In this document: piece after piece, positions 45,510 to 53,903 of the stretch
Numbering within the stretch: position 1 is the first letter of the stretch
Layout: the number at the start of each line of letters is the position of its first letter
Assembly: GCF_001620055.1 (NCBI RefSeq)
Contig: NZ_LQGY01000003.1
Span: 1 to 53,967 of the forward strand
Direction of reading: 5' to 3'
Source of the DNA: Agromyces sp. NDB4Y10
GTDB taxonomy: Bacteria; Actinomycetota; Actinomycetes; Actinomycetales; Microbacteriaceae
DNA: 53,967 bases
Made by a program: the position numbers and the translations under genes
Notes under the pieces: generated by a model
What the model saw: the letters and a program-made list of their open reading frames with translations, nothing else
Databases searched by the model: none
Told to the model about the DNA's origin: nothing

Positions 45510-46298
45510 ATGGACGGCAAGCGCGCAGTGGTCACCGGGGCGAGTTCGGGCATCGGGGCGGCGACCGTGCGGGCGCTGCGGCACGACGGATGGGACGTCG
45601 TGGCCGTCGCGCGGCGCGAGGACCGCCTGCGCGCGCTCGCCGCCGAGACCGGGTGCGAGGTGGTCGTCGCCGACGTCACCTCCGACGCGGACGTCGCGGC
45701 GCTCGCCGAGGACCTCGCGTCGGCGGGCCCGGTGCACGCCCTCGTGAACAACGCCGGCGGCGCGAAGGGCCTCGCCTCGGTCGAGGAGTCCGACCTCGCC
45801 GACTGGGCGTGGATGTTCGAGGTGAACGTGCTCGGCGTCAAGCGCGTGACCAGCGCGCTGCTGCCCCTGCTCCGGCGCGGCGCCGACGAGCGCGGCGTCG
45901 CCGACCTCGTCAACGTGACCTCGCTCGCCGGGCACGTCGCCTACGTCGGCGGGGGCGGGTACAACGCCGCCAAGTTCGCCGCGCACGCCCTCACCGAGGT
46001 GCTCCGGCTCGAGCTCAACGGGGAGCCCATCCGGGTCGTCGAGGTGGCGCCCGGTCTCGTGAAGACGGACGAGTTCGCGCTGGTGCGGTTCGGCGGCGAC
46101 CGCGAGCGCGCCGACGCCGTCTACGAGGGGGTGCCCGAGCCGCTGGTGGCCGAGGACGTGGCATCCGTCATCGTCGACGCCATGTCGAAGCCGCCGCACG
46201 TGGACCTCGACCTCATCGTGGTCAAGCCCGTCGCCCAGGCCGCGCCGCACCGGCTCGCCAAGGGACCGCTCGTCACGCGGCGGGAGGCGTCGCGATGA
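45510..46298 (+). CDS. Short-chain dehydrogenase/reductase (NADP-type)
   Basis: A 262-residue classical SDR. The cofactor motif TGASSGIG occupies residues 9-16, with ARR after beta-2 suggesting NADP preference, and NNAGG follows. The catalytic S-Y-K set is S (about 138), Y151 and K155 in YNAAK. It resembles the serine/3-hydroxy acid dehydrogenase branch (YdfG-like), but the substrate is not certain. CAGAAT lies six bases before the ATG (leaderless). The stop overlaps the start of the K+ channel gene (ATGA). Confidence 0.9.
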   Translation: MDGKRAVVTGASSGIGAATVRALRHDGWDVVAVARREDRLRALAAETGCEVVVADVTSDADVAALAEDLASAGPVHALVNNAGGAKGLASVEESDLADWAWMFEVNVLGVKRVTSALLPLLRRGADERGVADLVNVTSLAGHVAYVGGGGYNAAKFAAHALTEVLRLELNGEPIRVVEVAPGLVKTDEFALVRFGGDRERADAVYEGVPEPLVAEDVASVIVDAMSKPPHVDLDLIVVKPVAQAAPHRLAKGPLVTRREASR

Positions 46299-47056
46299 GC
46301 GACGGCGGGGTCGAGCGGCGGCAGCGCTGGGTCGACGCGACCGGCCGGCTCCTCGCCCTGCTCGGCATCGCGTTCATCGTCGCGTACACGGTGTGGGTGC
46401 TCGTCCCGGACCTGCCCAGGTCGATCGTGGTGGCCTTCAACGTGATCTTCGCGCTCACGTGGGCGCTCTTCCTCGTCGACGCCGTCATGCGCCTCGTCCT
46501 GACGCCGCGAGGGGAGCGGTGGCGGTACGCCTGGCGTCACCCGATCGAGCTCCTGTCGGTCGTGTTCCCGGTGTTCCGCGCCCTGCGGGTGGTCTCGCTG
46601 CTCGGCTACCTGCCGGTGCTGCAGCGCCGGACGACGGAGGCCGTACGGGCCCGATTCATCCTCTCCGCGATCATCTACGCCACGGTCTACGTGTTCTTCA
46701 TCTCGCTCGCGGTGCTCCAGGTGGAGCGCGACGCGCCGGGCGCCAACATCACGAGCTTCGGCGAGGCGATCTGGTGGGCCGTCGTCACGCTCGCCACGGT
46801 GGGCTACGGCGACACCTACCCGGTCACCGTGCCCGGCCGCATGTGGGCCGCGGTCCTCATGGCCGGCGGCGTCGCGATCGTGGGCGTCGCCTCCGCGACG
46901 GTGATCTCCGTCCTCAACGAGCGCCTCTCCGGCCTGCGGAGCGAGCACCCGCACCGCCGCGGGGTCGTCGCCGAGCGCGAGGGGCTCGCCGAGGGCGACG
47001 ACGTCGCGGAGCGGAACGCGAGCGACGACCCCGGCCCCGAGCGGGCGGGCCGCTAG
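46295..47056 (+). CDS. Voltage-gated-like potassium channel
   Basis: A 253-residue ion channel. There are four hydrophobic segments in the first 140 residues; the segment after HPIELLSVVFPVFRALRVVSLLGYL contains regularly spaced arginines, like a short voltage sensor. The pore follows, with the selectivity filter TVGYGD at residues 168-173, then a final helix. The ~50-residue charged C-terminal tail lacks an RCK domain. It is coupled by ATGA overlap to the SDR gene. Its stop codon TAG also forms the first bases of the likely -10 (TAGCCT) of the next gene. Confidence 0.9.
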   Translation: MSDGGVERRQRWVDATGRLLALLGIAFIVAYTVWVLVPDLPRSIVVAFNVIFALTWALFLVDAVMRLVLTPRGERWRYAWRHPIELLSVVFPVFRALRVVSLLGYLPVLQRRTTEAVRARFILSAIIYATVYVFFISLAVLQVERDAPGANITSFGEAIWWAVVTLATVGYGDTYPVTVPGRMWAAVLMAGGVAIVGVASATVISVLNERLSGLRSEHPHRRGVVAEREGLAEGDDVAERNASDDPGPERAGR

Positions 47057-47066
47057 CCTTGGGGGA

Positions 47067-47594
47067 ATGAGCTTCGACGCGAATGACGCCGCCGCGAGCG
47101 GCGCGGACGGGATCCGCCGCGAGATCCTGACCTGGGACGACTTCTCCGCCGCGGCCCGCGGGCTCGCCGCCGACGTGCTCGGCTCCGGGTTCCGCCCCGA
47201 CGTGGTCATCGCGATCGCACGCGGCGGGCTGCTCCTGGCCGGCGCGATCGCGTACGCGCTCGGCACCAAGTCCTGCGGCTCGATCAACGTCGAGTTCTAC
47301 ACCGGCGTCGACGAGCGGCTCCCGGAGCCGGTGCTGCACCCGCCCATGCTCGACGCGCCGGCGCTCGAGGGCAAGCGGGTGCTCCTCGTCGACGACGTCT
47401 CCGACTCGGGCCGGACCCTCGCGAAGGTCGTCGACCTGCTGGGCGGGGTGGGTGCCGACGTGCGGAGCGCCACGCTCTACGTCAAGCCGCGCACGGTGCT
47501 CGTCCCCGACTTCGCCTATCGCGAGACCGAGGACTGGATCGTCTTCCCCTGGTCGGCCCTGCCGCCCGTGCGCGCAGAGGAGGAGGTCCGATGA
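47067..47594 (+). CDS. Phosphoribosyltransferase family protein
   Basis: A 175-residue type I PRTase fold protein. The PRPP-binding loop is VLLVDDVSDSGRTLAKV, preceded by the conserved VIAIARGGLLLAG segment near residues 46-60. It resembles hypoxanthine/xanthine-guanine PRTase-like proteins in actinobacteria, but the base specificity is uncertain. TAGCCT ends seven bases before the ATG (leaderless). It overlaps the next gene by four bases (ATGA). Confidence 0.87.
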   Translation: MSFDANDAAASGADGIRREILTWDDFSAAARGLAADVLGSGFRPDVVIAIARGGLLLAGAIAYALGTKSCGSINVEFYTGVDERLPEPVLHPPMLDAPALEGKRVLLVDDVSDSGRTLAKVVDLLGGVGADVRSATLYVKPRTVLVPDFAYRETEDWIVFPWSALPPVRAEEEVR

Positions 47595-48313
47595 GCGTCC
47601 ACCTCGTGGGGGGCGGCTGGAGCGCGGAGCACGCGCCCGCCGTGTGCGCGCCGTTCATCGCTGAGGCGGCCGCGGCCGCCGGCCGCGACGCCGTCGAGCG
47701 GCCCCGCGTCGCCGTGCTGCTCGTCGCGCCCGAGGCCGAGGGCGTCGAGCTCGCCGCGCGGTGGCGCGCCGTGCTCGAGTCGGTCGCCGACGTCGACGTC
47801 GCGGTCTCGGTCGTGGACGAGGAGGGCGCGTTCGCGACCCCGGCGCTCGCGGGCGCCCACGGGGTGCTCGTCGGCGGTGGGCTGACGCCCGCCTACCGCC
47901 GAGCCGTGGAGCCCGTCGCGGGCGAGCTGCGCCGGCTCGTGGCATCCGGCCTGCCCTACCTCGGCTTCTCGGCCGGCGCCGCCATCGCGGCCGACACGGC
48001 GCTGCTCGGCGGATGGCGCATCGGCGGCGTACCCGTCGCCCCCGAGGAGGCCTCCGAGGACCTCGACGAGGTCACCGCCGAGGCCGGCATCGGGCTCGTC
48101 GACCTCACCATCGACTGCCATGCCGCGCAGTGGGGCACCCTCACGCGGCTGATCGCGGCCACCGAGGCGGGGCTCGTCGACGGCGGCATCGCGATCGACG
48201 AGGACACGCTGTTCTCGATCGGCACCGGCGGCCTGCGGGTCGCCGGCGCGGGCAGCGTCTGGAGCGTCACCGCGGGCGACGAGGGCGTCGTCGTGCGGAG
48301 CATCACCGGCTGA
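47591..48313 (+). CDS. Peptidase S51 (PepE/cyanophycinase-like)
   Basis: A 240-residue class I glutamine-amidotransferase-like protein of peptidase family S51. The nucleophile serine is in [11 protein letters not shown], and the conserved VGGGLTP segment and later DCHAAQWG with a histidine are present. Family members cleave Asp-X dipeptides or cyanophycin; the substrate here is unknown. ATGA overlaps on its 5' side; at the 3' end its stop overlaps the ung start by one base. The operon phosphoribosyltransferase-peptidase-ung is tight. Confidence 0.87.
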   Translation: MSVHLVGGGWSAEHAPAVCAPFIAEAAAAAGRDAVERPRVAVLLVAPEAEGVELAARWRAVLESVADVDVAVSVVDEEGAFATPALAGAHGVLVGGGLTPAYRRAVEPVAGELRRLVASGLPYLGFSAGAAIAADTALLGGWRIGGVPVAPEEASEDLDEVTAEAGIGLVDLTIDCHAAQWGTLTRLIAATEAGLVDGGIAIDEDTLFSIGTGGLRVAGAGSVWSVTAGDEGVVVRSITG

Positions 48314-49008
48314 TGGGCCGCACCCTCCCCGAGCTCGCCGAGGCGGGCCTCATCGATGCGAGCTGGGCCGAGGCGCTCGCGCCCGTGGCCGACGACATCG
48401 CGCGCATGGGCGACTTCCTGCGGGCCGAGACTGCCGCGGGCCGCTCGTACCTGCCCGCGGGCGACCGCGTGCTCCGGGCGTTCCGGCAGCCGGTCGACGA
48501 CATCCGCGTGCTCATCGTCGGCCAGGACCCGTACCCCACGCCCGGCCACCCGATCGGCCTGTCGTTCGCGGTGGAGCGCCACGTCCGGCCGATCCCGCGG
48601 AGCCTCGCCAACATCTACCGGGAGCTCGCCGACGACGTCGGCTGCACGCCGCCCGACCACGGCGACCTCGGCGCGTGGAACCGCAGCGGCGTCATGCTGC
48701 TGAACCGCGTGCTCACCGTGCGGCCCGGCGAGTCCGGCTCCCACCGCGGCAAGGGATGGGAGCGCGTGACCGACCACGCCATCCGCACCCTCGTGGACCG
48801 GGGGACCCCGCTCGTCGCCATCCTCTGGGGTCGCGACGCGCAGTCGCTCGCCCCGCTGCTCGGCGACACGCCCCGCATCGCGTCGGCCCACCCGAGCCCG
48901 CTCTCGGCGAGCCGCGGGTTCTTCGGCTCCCGCCCGTTCAGCCGGGCCAACGCGCTCCTCGAGGCCCGCGGCGGGCGACCCGTCGACTGGTCGCTCGCCG
49001 ACGACTGA
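48313..49008 (+). CDS. ung: Uracil-DNA glycosylase, family 1
   Basis: A 231-residue DNA-repair enzyme that removes uracil from DNA. Motif A GQDPYP has the catalytic D72. Motif B HPSPLS lies near the C-terminus and carries the catalytic histidine. The N in LLNRVLTV recognises uracil. Length is typical. Start ATG 48313 shares a base with the preceding stop (TGATG). No terminator is obvious after it; only a weak five-base stem follows at about 49018-49040. Confidence 0.95.
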   Translation: MGRTLPELAEAGLIDASWAEALAPVADDIARMGDFLRAETAAGRSYLPAGDRVLRAFRQPVDDIRVLIVGQDPYPTPGHPIGLSFAVERHVRPIPRSLANIYRELADDVGCTPPDHGDLGAWNRSGVMLLNRVLTVRPGESGSHRGKGWERVTDHAIRTLVDRGTPLVAILWGRDAQSLAPLLGDTPRIASAHPSPLSASRGFFGSRPFSRANALLEARGGRPVDWSLADD

Positions 49009-49094
49009 CCGTCCGACGACGGCGGGCATCGCCGCCGGGCAACCGCGTCCGGCCGCGTCATCCGTTCGCAACACGGCGCGCGTACCATGGCGGG

Positions 49095-49673
49095 ATGCTC
49101 GAGGAGGAATACCAGCAGCGACGGGTGCTGCCCCGGCACCTGCGCCGGCCCGAGCCGGAGGAGACGCCGTTCGCGTACGAGATCCGCCCGGCGCGGCCCG
49201 CCGACCTGCCGGCCGTGCGCGAGATCTACAACTACTACGTCGCGAACTCGACCGTGACCTTCGATGAGGACGCGATGACGCTCCGCGAGTGGAAGCAGAA
49301 GTTCGCGATGCTGCAGAAGCTCGGCATGCCGTTCCTCGTCGCGGAGTCGCCCTCGGGGCAGCTGCTCGGCTACGCGCTCGTCTCCCCGTGGAAGCAGAAG
49401 CGGGCGTACCGCTACACGGTCGAGGACTCGATCTACCTCGGTCCCGCGGCATCCGGCAAGGGCCTCGGGCGGGCGCTGCTCGGCGAGCTCATCGAGGCGT
49501 CGAAGGCGGCGGGGCTGAAGGAGATCCTCGCCGTCATCGCCGACCAGGGCGCCGAGGCGTCGATCGCGCTGCACGAGCGCTTCGGGTTCACCGAGATCGG
49601 GCGCATGGGCCGGGTCGGCTTCAAGTTCGACCGGTGGCTCGGCACCGTGCTGCTGCAGAAGTCGCTGAAGTAG
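49095..49673 (+). CDS. GNAT N-acetyltransferase (phosphinothricin acetyltransferase-like)
   Basis: A 192-residue GNAT protein. A ~27-residue extension precedes the fold. IRPARPADLPAVREIYNYYVANSTVTF is followed by the acetyl-CoA binding segment YLGPAASGKGLGRALLGELI and by LHERFGFTEIGRMGRVGFKF. It looks like the PAT/Bar type that acetylates small amines such as methionine sulfoximine or phosphinothricin, but the substrate is unproven. TACCAT ends six bases before the ATG (leaderless). It is convergent with the next gene (8-base gap). Confidence 0.88.
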   Translation: MLEEEYQQRRVLPRHLRRPEPEETPFAYEIRPARPADLPAVREIYNYYVANSTVTFDEDAMTLREWKQKFAMLQKLGMPFLVAESPSGQLLGYALVSPWKQKRAYRYTVEDSIYLGPAASGKGLGRALLGELIEASKAAGLKEILAVIADQGAEASIALHERFGFTEIGRMGRVGFKFDRWLGTVLLQKSLK

Positions 49674-49681
49674 CCGCCGGG

Positions 49682-50326
49682 TCAGAGCACGAGTTCGTGC
49701 GTGCCCTGCAGCGCGGGCAGCATGACCGCCACGACGAGCCCGGTGGCGCTGAACAGGCCCGGGTGGGCCAGGCCGATCACCGTACGACGCAGCGCCGGCC
49801 GGCTCGCGAGCATCGCGGGCGGCACCCGGTCGGATGCGGGCACCTCGCCCCAGCCGCGCACGCGCCCGAGGAACCACGCGCAGCGCAGGACGAACGCGGC
49901 CCACAGCAGGGCGACGAGGATCGGGACGAGGAAGAGCATGACGTCCACGCCCGTGCCGAGGATCTCGTCCTCGCGGCCCTCCGCGGCGAGCTGGATCGCC
50001 TGCGAGATCGCCGCGCCGACGACCACCGAGGCGCTCCACGCGACGACGCCGATGACGAGCGCCGCGTAGCGCACGGCGAAGTGGCCGAAGACCGACGACA
50101 TCTCGTCGAAGTGGCGTCGCGGCGTCGCGTGCAGCACCGTCACGGTGGCCGCGAGCGACGGCCCGACCATGGCCGTGAGCACGATCGCGTCGGCCCACGC
50201 CGGCCAGTCGGCGACGAGCGCCACCACGAGCAGCGCGCCGAACGCCAGGCTCCAGGCGGCACCCCAGGCGAGCGGATGCCGCGCCACCGCCCCCGCGATG
50301 CGCTCTCCGGCTGCCACCCCCGCCAC
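49682..50326 (-). CDS. DUF6121-like membrane protein
   Basis: A 214-residue membrane protein with five or six hydrophobic segments and a polar loop (HATPRRHFDEMSSVFGHF) after the first pair. It resembles the uncharacterised DUF6121-type proteins of Microbacteriaceae, but no functional motif is known. GTG 50326 is supported by TAGAGT seven bases upstream (leaderless). Other in-frame GTGs lie at 50317 and 50335. Divergent from the amidase gene across only 39 bases. Confidence 0.65.
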   Translation of the reverse strand: MAGVAAGERIAGAVARHPLAWGAAWSLAFGALLVVALVADWPAWADAIVLTAMVGPSLAATVTVLHATPRRHFDEMSSVFGHFAVRYAALVIGVVAWSASVVVGAAISQAIQLAAEGREDEILGTGVDVMLFLVPILVALLWAAFVLRCAWFLGRVRGWGEVPASDRVPPAMLASRPALRRTVIGLAHPGLFSATGLVVAVMLPALQGTHELVL

Positions 50327-50333
50327 GTGCGTC

Positions 50334-50359
50334 ACTCTACCGGCGACGCTGCGTAGGCT
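50334..50359. promoter_or_regulatory. Close divergent -10 elements (membrane protein and amidase)
   Basis: Leftward TAGAGT is at 50339-50334 and rightward TAGGCT at 50354-50359. The two -10 elements are only 14 bases apart, inside a 39-base region between start codons. Confidence 0.55.
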
Positions 50360-50365
50360 CGTGAC

Positions 50366-51802
50366 GTGGCCGACCCGATCGAGGACCTGCACGAGTACAC
50401 GGCGTTGGAGCTGCACCAGTTGCTGCAGCGCCGCGACGTGACGCCGACGGAGGCGGCCGAGCACTACCTCGCCCGGATCGAGCGGCTGGATCCGGTGGTG
50501 GGCGCGTTCGCGGCGGTCACGCCCGACCTCGCGCTCGAGCGGGCGCGCCGGGTGGAGCGCGACGTGCCCCGCGCCGCCCCGCTCTGGGGCATGCCCCTCG
50601 CCGACAAGGACCTGCACCCGCGCGCCGGGGTGCCCACGGCGTTCGGGTCGCGCGCCCACGAGGGGCGCGTGCCCGACGAGTCGGACGATCTGGTCGACGC
50701 GGTCGATGCGGCCGGCGCGGTGAGCCTCGGCAAGACCGCCACGCCCGAGTTCGGCCTGCCGTCGTACACGGAGCCCGTGGGCGGTCGACCGGCACGCAAC
50801 CCGTGGGACCTCGAGCGCGGGGCGGGCGGCTCGAGCGGCGGGGCGGCGGCCGCGGTGGCGGCCGGCCTGCTGCCGTTCGCGCCGGGCAGCGACGGCGGCG
50901 GCTCGATCCGCATCCCGGCCGCATCGTGCGGCCTGGTCGGCGTGAAGCCGTCGCGCGGGCGGGTGCCGTCCGGGTCGGGACTCGACCGGCTCGCGGGCCT
51001 CGGCGTCGTCGGCCCGATCGCCCGCACCGTCGCCGATGCGGCGCTCCTGCTCGACGGCATGATCGCGCCGCACGGGTACCCGCCGCGGCATCCGTTCGCG
51101 GTGCGGGCACCCGGGGACGACGGACCGTACCTCGGTGCGGCGATCCGTGGCGAGGGCCGCTTCCAGGTCGCCGTGATGACGGACACGCCGTGGGACGAGT
51201 TCACGGAGATCCGGCTGGATCCGGCCGCGCGCGCCGCCCTGGATGCCGGCGTCGCGCTGCTCGACCGGCTCGGCCACGGCGTCGAGGAGCTCGCCCCGGC
51301 GGCGGAACCCGGGTACCCGGCGGCCTTCCGCACCATCTGGCAGGCCGGTGCCGCGACGATCGACGTGGCCGAGGAGCGCGCCGACCAGCTCGAGCCCCTC
51401 ACGCGGTGGCTCATGGGCCGGGGCCGCGCCCTGACCGCCGCCGAGCTCGCCGCCGCGCAGTCGTGGCTCACCGGGTTCGAGCGGCGCACCATCGCGCGCT
51501 TCGCCCCCTTCGACGCGGTCATGACGCCCGCGCTCGCCCTCGAACCGCGTCCTGTCGGGTGGTACCACGCCGAGGACGGCGAGGAGAACTTCGCGCAGCA
51601 GGTCCGCTTCACGCCGTACACGTCGTTCGTCAACGTGGCGGGCCTGCCGGCGCTCACGCTGCCCGTGCTGGACACCGAGGACGGGCTGCCCATGGGGGTG
51701 CAGCTCATCGGACGCCCGGGCGGGGAGGCGACCCTGTTCGCCCTCGCCGCCCAGTTGGAGCGCGCGGCTCGGCGGGGGAGGCGGCGACCGCCGGTGTGGT
51801 GA
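50366..51802 (+). CDS. Amidase-signature family hydrolase
   Basis: A 478-residue amidase. The Ser-cisSer-Lys triad is K81 (LADKDL), the cis-serine around S156/S157 (GGSSGG) and nucleophile S180 in GSDGGGSIRIPAA. It may be a GatA-like or a catabolic amidase. It is not next to gatB or gatC and lacks evidence for a Glu-tRNA role, so a small-molecule amidase is favoured. TAGGCT lies six bases before the GTG start. The iron-regulated operon follows after 44 bases, with its own control site. Confidence 0.9.
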   Translation: MADPIEDLHEYTALELHQLLQRRDVTPTEAAEHYLARIERLDPVVGAFAAVTPDLALERARRVERDVPRAAPLWGMPLADKDLHPRAGVPTAFGSRAHEGRVPDESDDLVDAVDAAGAVSLGKTATPEFGLPSYTEPVGGRPARNPWDLERGAGGSSGGAAAAVAAGLLPFAPGSDGGGSIRIPAASCGLVGVKPSRGRVPSGSGLDRLAGLGVVGPIARTVADAALLLDGMIAPHGYPPRHPFAVRAPGDDGPYLGAAIRGEGRFQVAVMTDTPWDEFTEIRLDPAARAALDAGVALLDRLGHGVEELAPAAEPGYPAAFRTIWQAGAATIDVAEERADQLEPLTRWLMGRGRALTAAELAAAQSWLTGFERRTIARFAPFDAVMTPALALEPRPVGWYHAEDGEENFAQQVRFTPYTSFVNVAGLPALTLPVLDTEDGLPMGVQLIGRPGGEATLFALAAQLERAARRGRRRPPVW

Positions 51803-51839
51803 CGCGAGGTTGCGGTCGCAGCCGAACCGTGTGCAAGAC

Positions 51840-51858
51840 TTAGGTAATGCTTACCTCA
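51840..51858 (+). promoter_or_regulatory. DtxR/IdeR-type iron box overlapping a start codon
   Basis: TTAGGTAATGCTTACCTCA matches the DtxR/IdeR iron-box consensus (TTAGGTTAGGCTAACCTAA-like), with arms TTAGGTAA and TTACCTCA. The ATG of the siderophore-interacting protein (51847) lies inside it. Iron-loaded repressor would block transcription of the operon. Confidence 0.8.
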
Positions 51859-52818
51859 CTCGCCCAGGCGGAGGTCGTCGCCCGCCCACGTCCCGCCTAC
51901 CGGACGTTCCGCGCGAGCGTGTCGCGGGTCGAGCGGCTCTCGCCGCACTTCGTGCGCGTGACCTTCGCCGGCGACGACCTGGCCGGCTTCGGCACGGCCG
52001 GATTCGACCAGCGGGTCAAGGTGGTCCTGCCGCTGCCCGGCGCCGGCTTCACGTCGTTCCCGGAGGGCGAGGACTGGTTCGGGGAGTGGCGGCAGCTGCC
52101 GGCGGAGCAGCGCAACCCGTTCCGCACCTACACGATCCGCGGGGTCCGTCCCGCCTCGCGCGAGGTGGACATCGACTTCGTCGCACACGGCGACACCGGC
52201 CCTGGATCCGCGTGGGCGGGCCGCGCCGCTCCCGGCGACGAGATCGTCCTCGTGGGACCGGACGAGCTGAGCGAGGGGCGCACGGTCGGCATCGACTGGC
52301 GTCCCGGCGACGTCGACACCGTCCTGCTCGCCGGCGACGAGACCGCCGCGCCCGCGATCTGCGCCATCCTCGAGTCCCTCCCGGCCGACGCGACCGGTGC
52401 CGCGGTCATCGAGGTGCCGTGCGCCGAGGACGCGCTGCCCGTCCGCGCGCCGTCCGGCGTCGAGGTGCGCTGGCTGCCCCGCCTCGACGGACAGGCTCAC
52501 GGCGAGCGGCTGGTCCCCGCGGTCCGCGACTGGGTCGCACGCACCTGCTGGCTGCGCGACTGCGCCGACCCCGTCGCCGCGGCGGCCGAGACGTCGCGAC
52601 GCACGCTCGCCGACCTCGAGGCGGCCGCCGACGCCGACGGCATCCTGTGGGACGTGCCGGAGGGCACGAGCCTCGACGGCGACTGCTACGCCTGGATCGC
52701 CGGGGAGGCGTCCGTCGTGAAGACGCTCCGGCGGTTCCTCGTGCAGGAGGCCGGCCTCGACCGCCGCCAGGTCGCGTTCATGGGGTACTGGCGCCGCGGT
52801 CGCGCCGAGCTCGACTGA
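51847..52818 (+). CDS. Siderophore-interacting protein (FAD/NAD-binding)
   Basis: A 323-residue siderophore-interacting protein that reduces ferric siderophores in the cytoplasm. The FAD domain starts about residue 15 (RTFRASVSRVERLSPHFVRVTFAG) and contains RTYTIR. The NAD(P)-binding C-terminal half has LLAGDETAAPAICAILE, characteristic of the ViuB/SIP family. The iron box overlaps the ATG, and AAGACT lies six bases before it (candidate -10). It is followed after eight bases by a FecCD permease gene. Expression is expected only in iron starvation. Confidence 0.92.
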   Translation: MLTSLAQAEVVARPRPAYRTFRASVSRVERLSPHFVRVTFAGDDLAGFGTAGFDQRVKVVLPLPGAGFTSFPEGEDWFGEWRQLPAEQRNPFRTYTIRGVRPASREVDIDFVAHGDTGPGSAWAGRAAPGDEIVLVGPDELSEGRTVGIDWRPGDVDTVLLAGDETAAPAICAILESLPADATGAAVIEVPCAEDALPVRAPSGVEVRWLPRLDGQAHGERLVPAVRDWVARTCWLRDCADPVAAAAETSRRTLADLEAAADADGILWDVPEGTSLDGDCYAWIAGEASVVKTLRRFLVQEAGLDRRQVAFMGYWRRGRAELD

Positions 52819-52826
52819 TCCCGACG

Positions 52827-53903
52827 ATGGTCCAGCGGATGCCGGTGGCCGAACGGTCGCGCCCCGACCGCGGTGCGGCGGCGGGACGACCCCACCGCGC
52901 GCCCCGGCCGCGCCCACCGTTCGGCGTCGTGCTCGCGGCATCCGTCGCCCTGCTCGCACTCGCCGTGCTCGCGAGCCTCGCGATCGGCTCGCGTGCCGTG
53001 CCGTTCGACGTGGTCTGGAGCGCGTTCACCGCCCCGGTCGACGGCGACACCGACCAGCTCGTCGTGCGCGAGCTGCGGCTGCCCCGCGCGATCATCGGGG
53101 TGCTCGCGGGCGCGGCGTTCGGCGCGGTCGCCTCGGTGCTCCAGGGCGCGACCCGCAACCCGCTCGCCGACCCCGGGCTGCTCGGGCTGAACGCCGGCGC
53201 ATCGCTCGCGGTCGTCGTCGCCATCACCTTCCTCGGCGTCTCGACCCCGCTCGGATTCATCTGGTTCGCGTTCGCCGGCGCGGCCGCTGCGGCGGCCGTC
53301 GTGTTCGCCATCGGCTCGGTGGGCGGCGGCGCGACCCCCGCCCGCCTGGCCCTCACGGGCGCCGCGGTCATGGCGGCCACGACACCCCTCATCACGCTCG
53401 TGCTGATCCGCGACCTGGCGACCCTGAACCAGTACCGCTTCTGGTCGGTCGGCTCGCTCGCCGGACGCGGGCTCGAGACCGCCGCCGCCCTCTGGCCGTT
53501 CCTCGTCGCGGGACTCCTGCTCGCCGCGTGGCTCGCGCCGCGGCTCAACCTCATGGCGCTCGGCGACGACGTCGCCCGCGGCCTCGGCGTCCGCCTCGGG
53601 GTGACCCGTCTCGTCACCGCCGTGGCGGTCATCGTCCTCGCCGGGACCGCGACCTCGCTCGCGGGACCGATCGCGCTGCTCGGCCTCGCCGTCGCCCACG
53701 CCGCCGGCGCGTTGGCCGGCGGCGACTACCGGCGGCGCATCGCGGTCGCCGCCGTCCTCGGCGCCACCGTGCTCGTCACGGCCGACGTGATCGGGCGCGT
53801 GGTCGCCTCGCCGGCCGAACTCGAGGCCGGCATCGTCGCGGCCGTCGTCGGTGCGCCCGTGCTCATCGCGCTCGTGCGCCGGCGCGGGGGAGCGGCGACG
53901 TGA
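52827..53903 (+). CDS. FecCD-family iron-siderophore ABC permease
   Basis: A 358-residue permease of the FecCD/BtuC family with about nine or ten hydrophobic helices. Signatures are LRLPRAIIGVLAGAAFGAVASVLQGATRNPLADPGLLG near the first third and GPIALLGLAVAHAAGAL near the last third. A ~30-residue basic cytoplasmic tail precedes helix 1. ATG 52827 is the first in-frame start after the SIP stop; ATG 52839 is an alternative. The next gene starts inside its stop codon region (GTGA). It brings ferric siderophore across the membrane. Confidence 0.92.
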   Translation: MVQRMPVAERSRPDRGAAAGRPHRAPRPRPPFGVVLAASVALLALAVLASLAIGSRAVPFDVVWSAFTAPVDGDTDQLVVRELRLPRAIIGVLAGAAFGAVASVLQGATRNPLADPGLLGLNAGASLAVVVAITFLGVSTPLGFIWFAFAGAAAAAAVVFAIGSVGGGATPARLALTGAAVMAATTPLITLVLIRDLATLNQYRFWSVGSLAGRGLETAAALWPFLVAGLLLAAWLAPRLNLMALGDDVARGLGVRLGVTRLVTAVAVIVLAGTATSLAGPIALLGLAVAHAAGALAGGDYRRRIAVAAVLGATVLVTADVIGRVVASPAELEAGIVAAVVGAPVLIALVRRRGGAAT

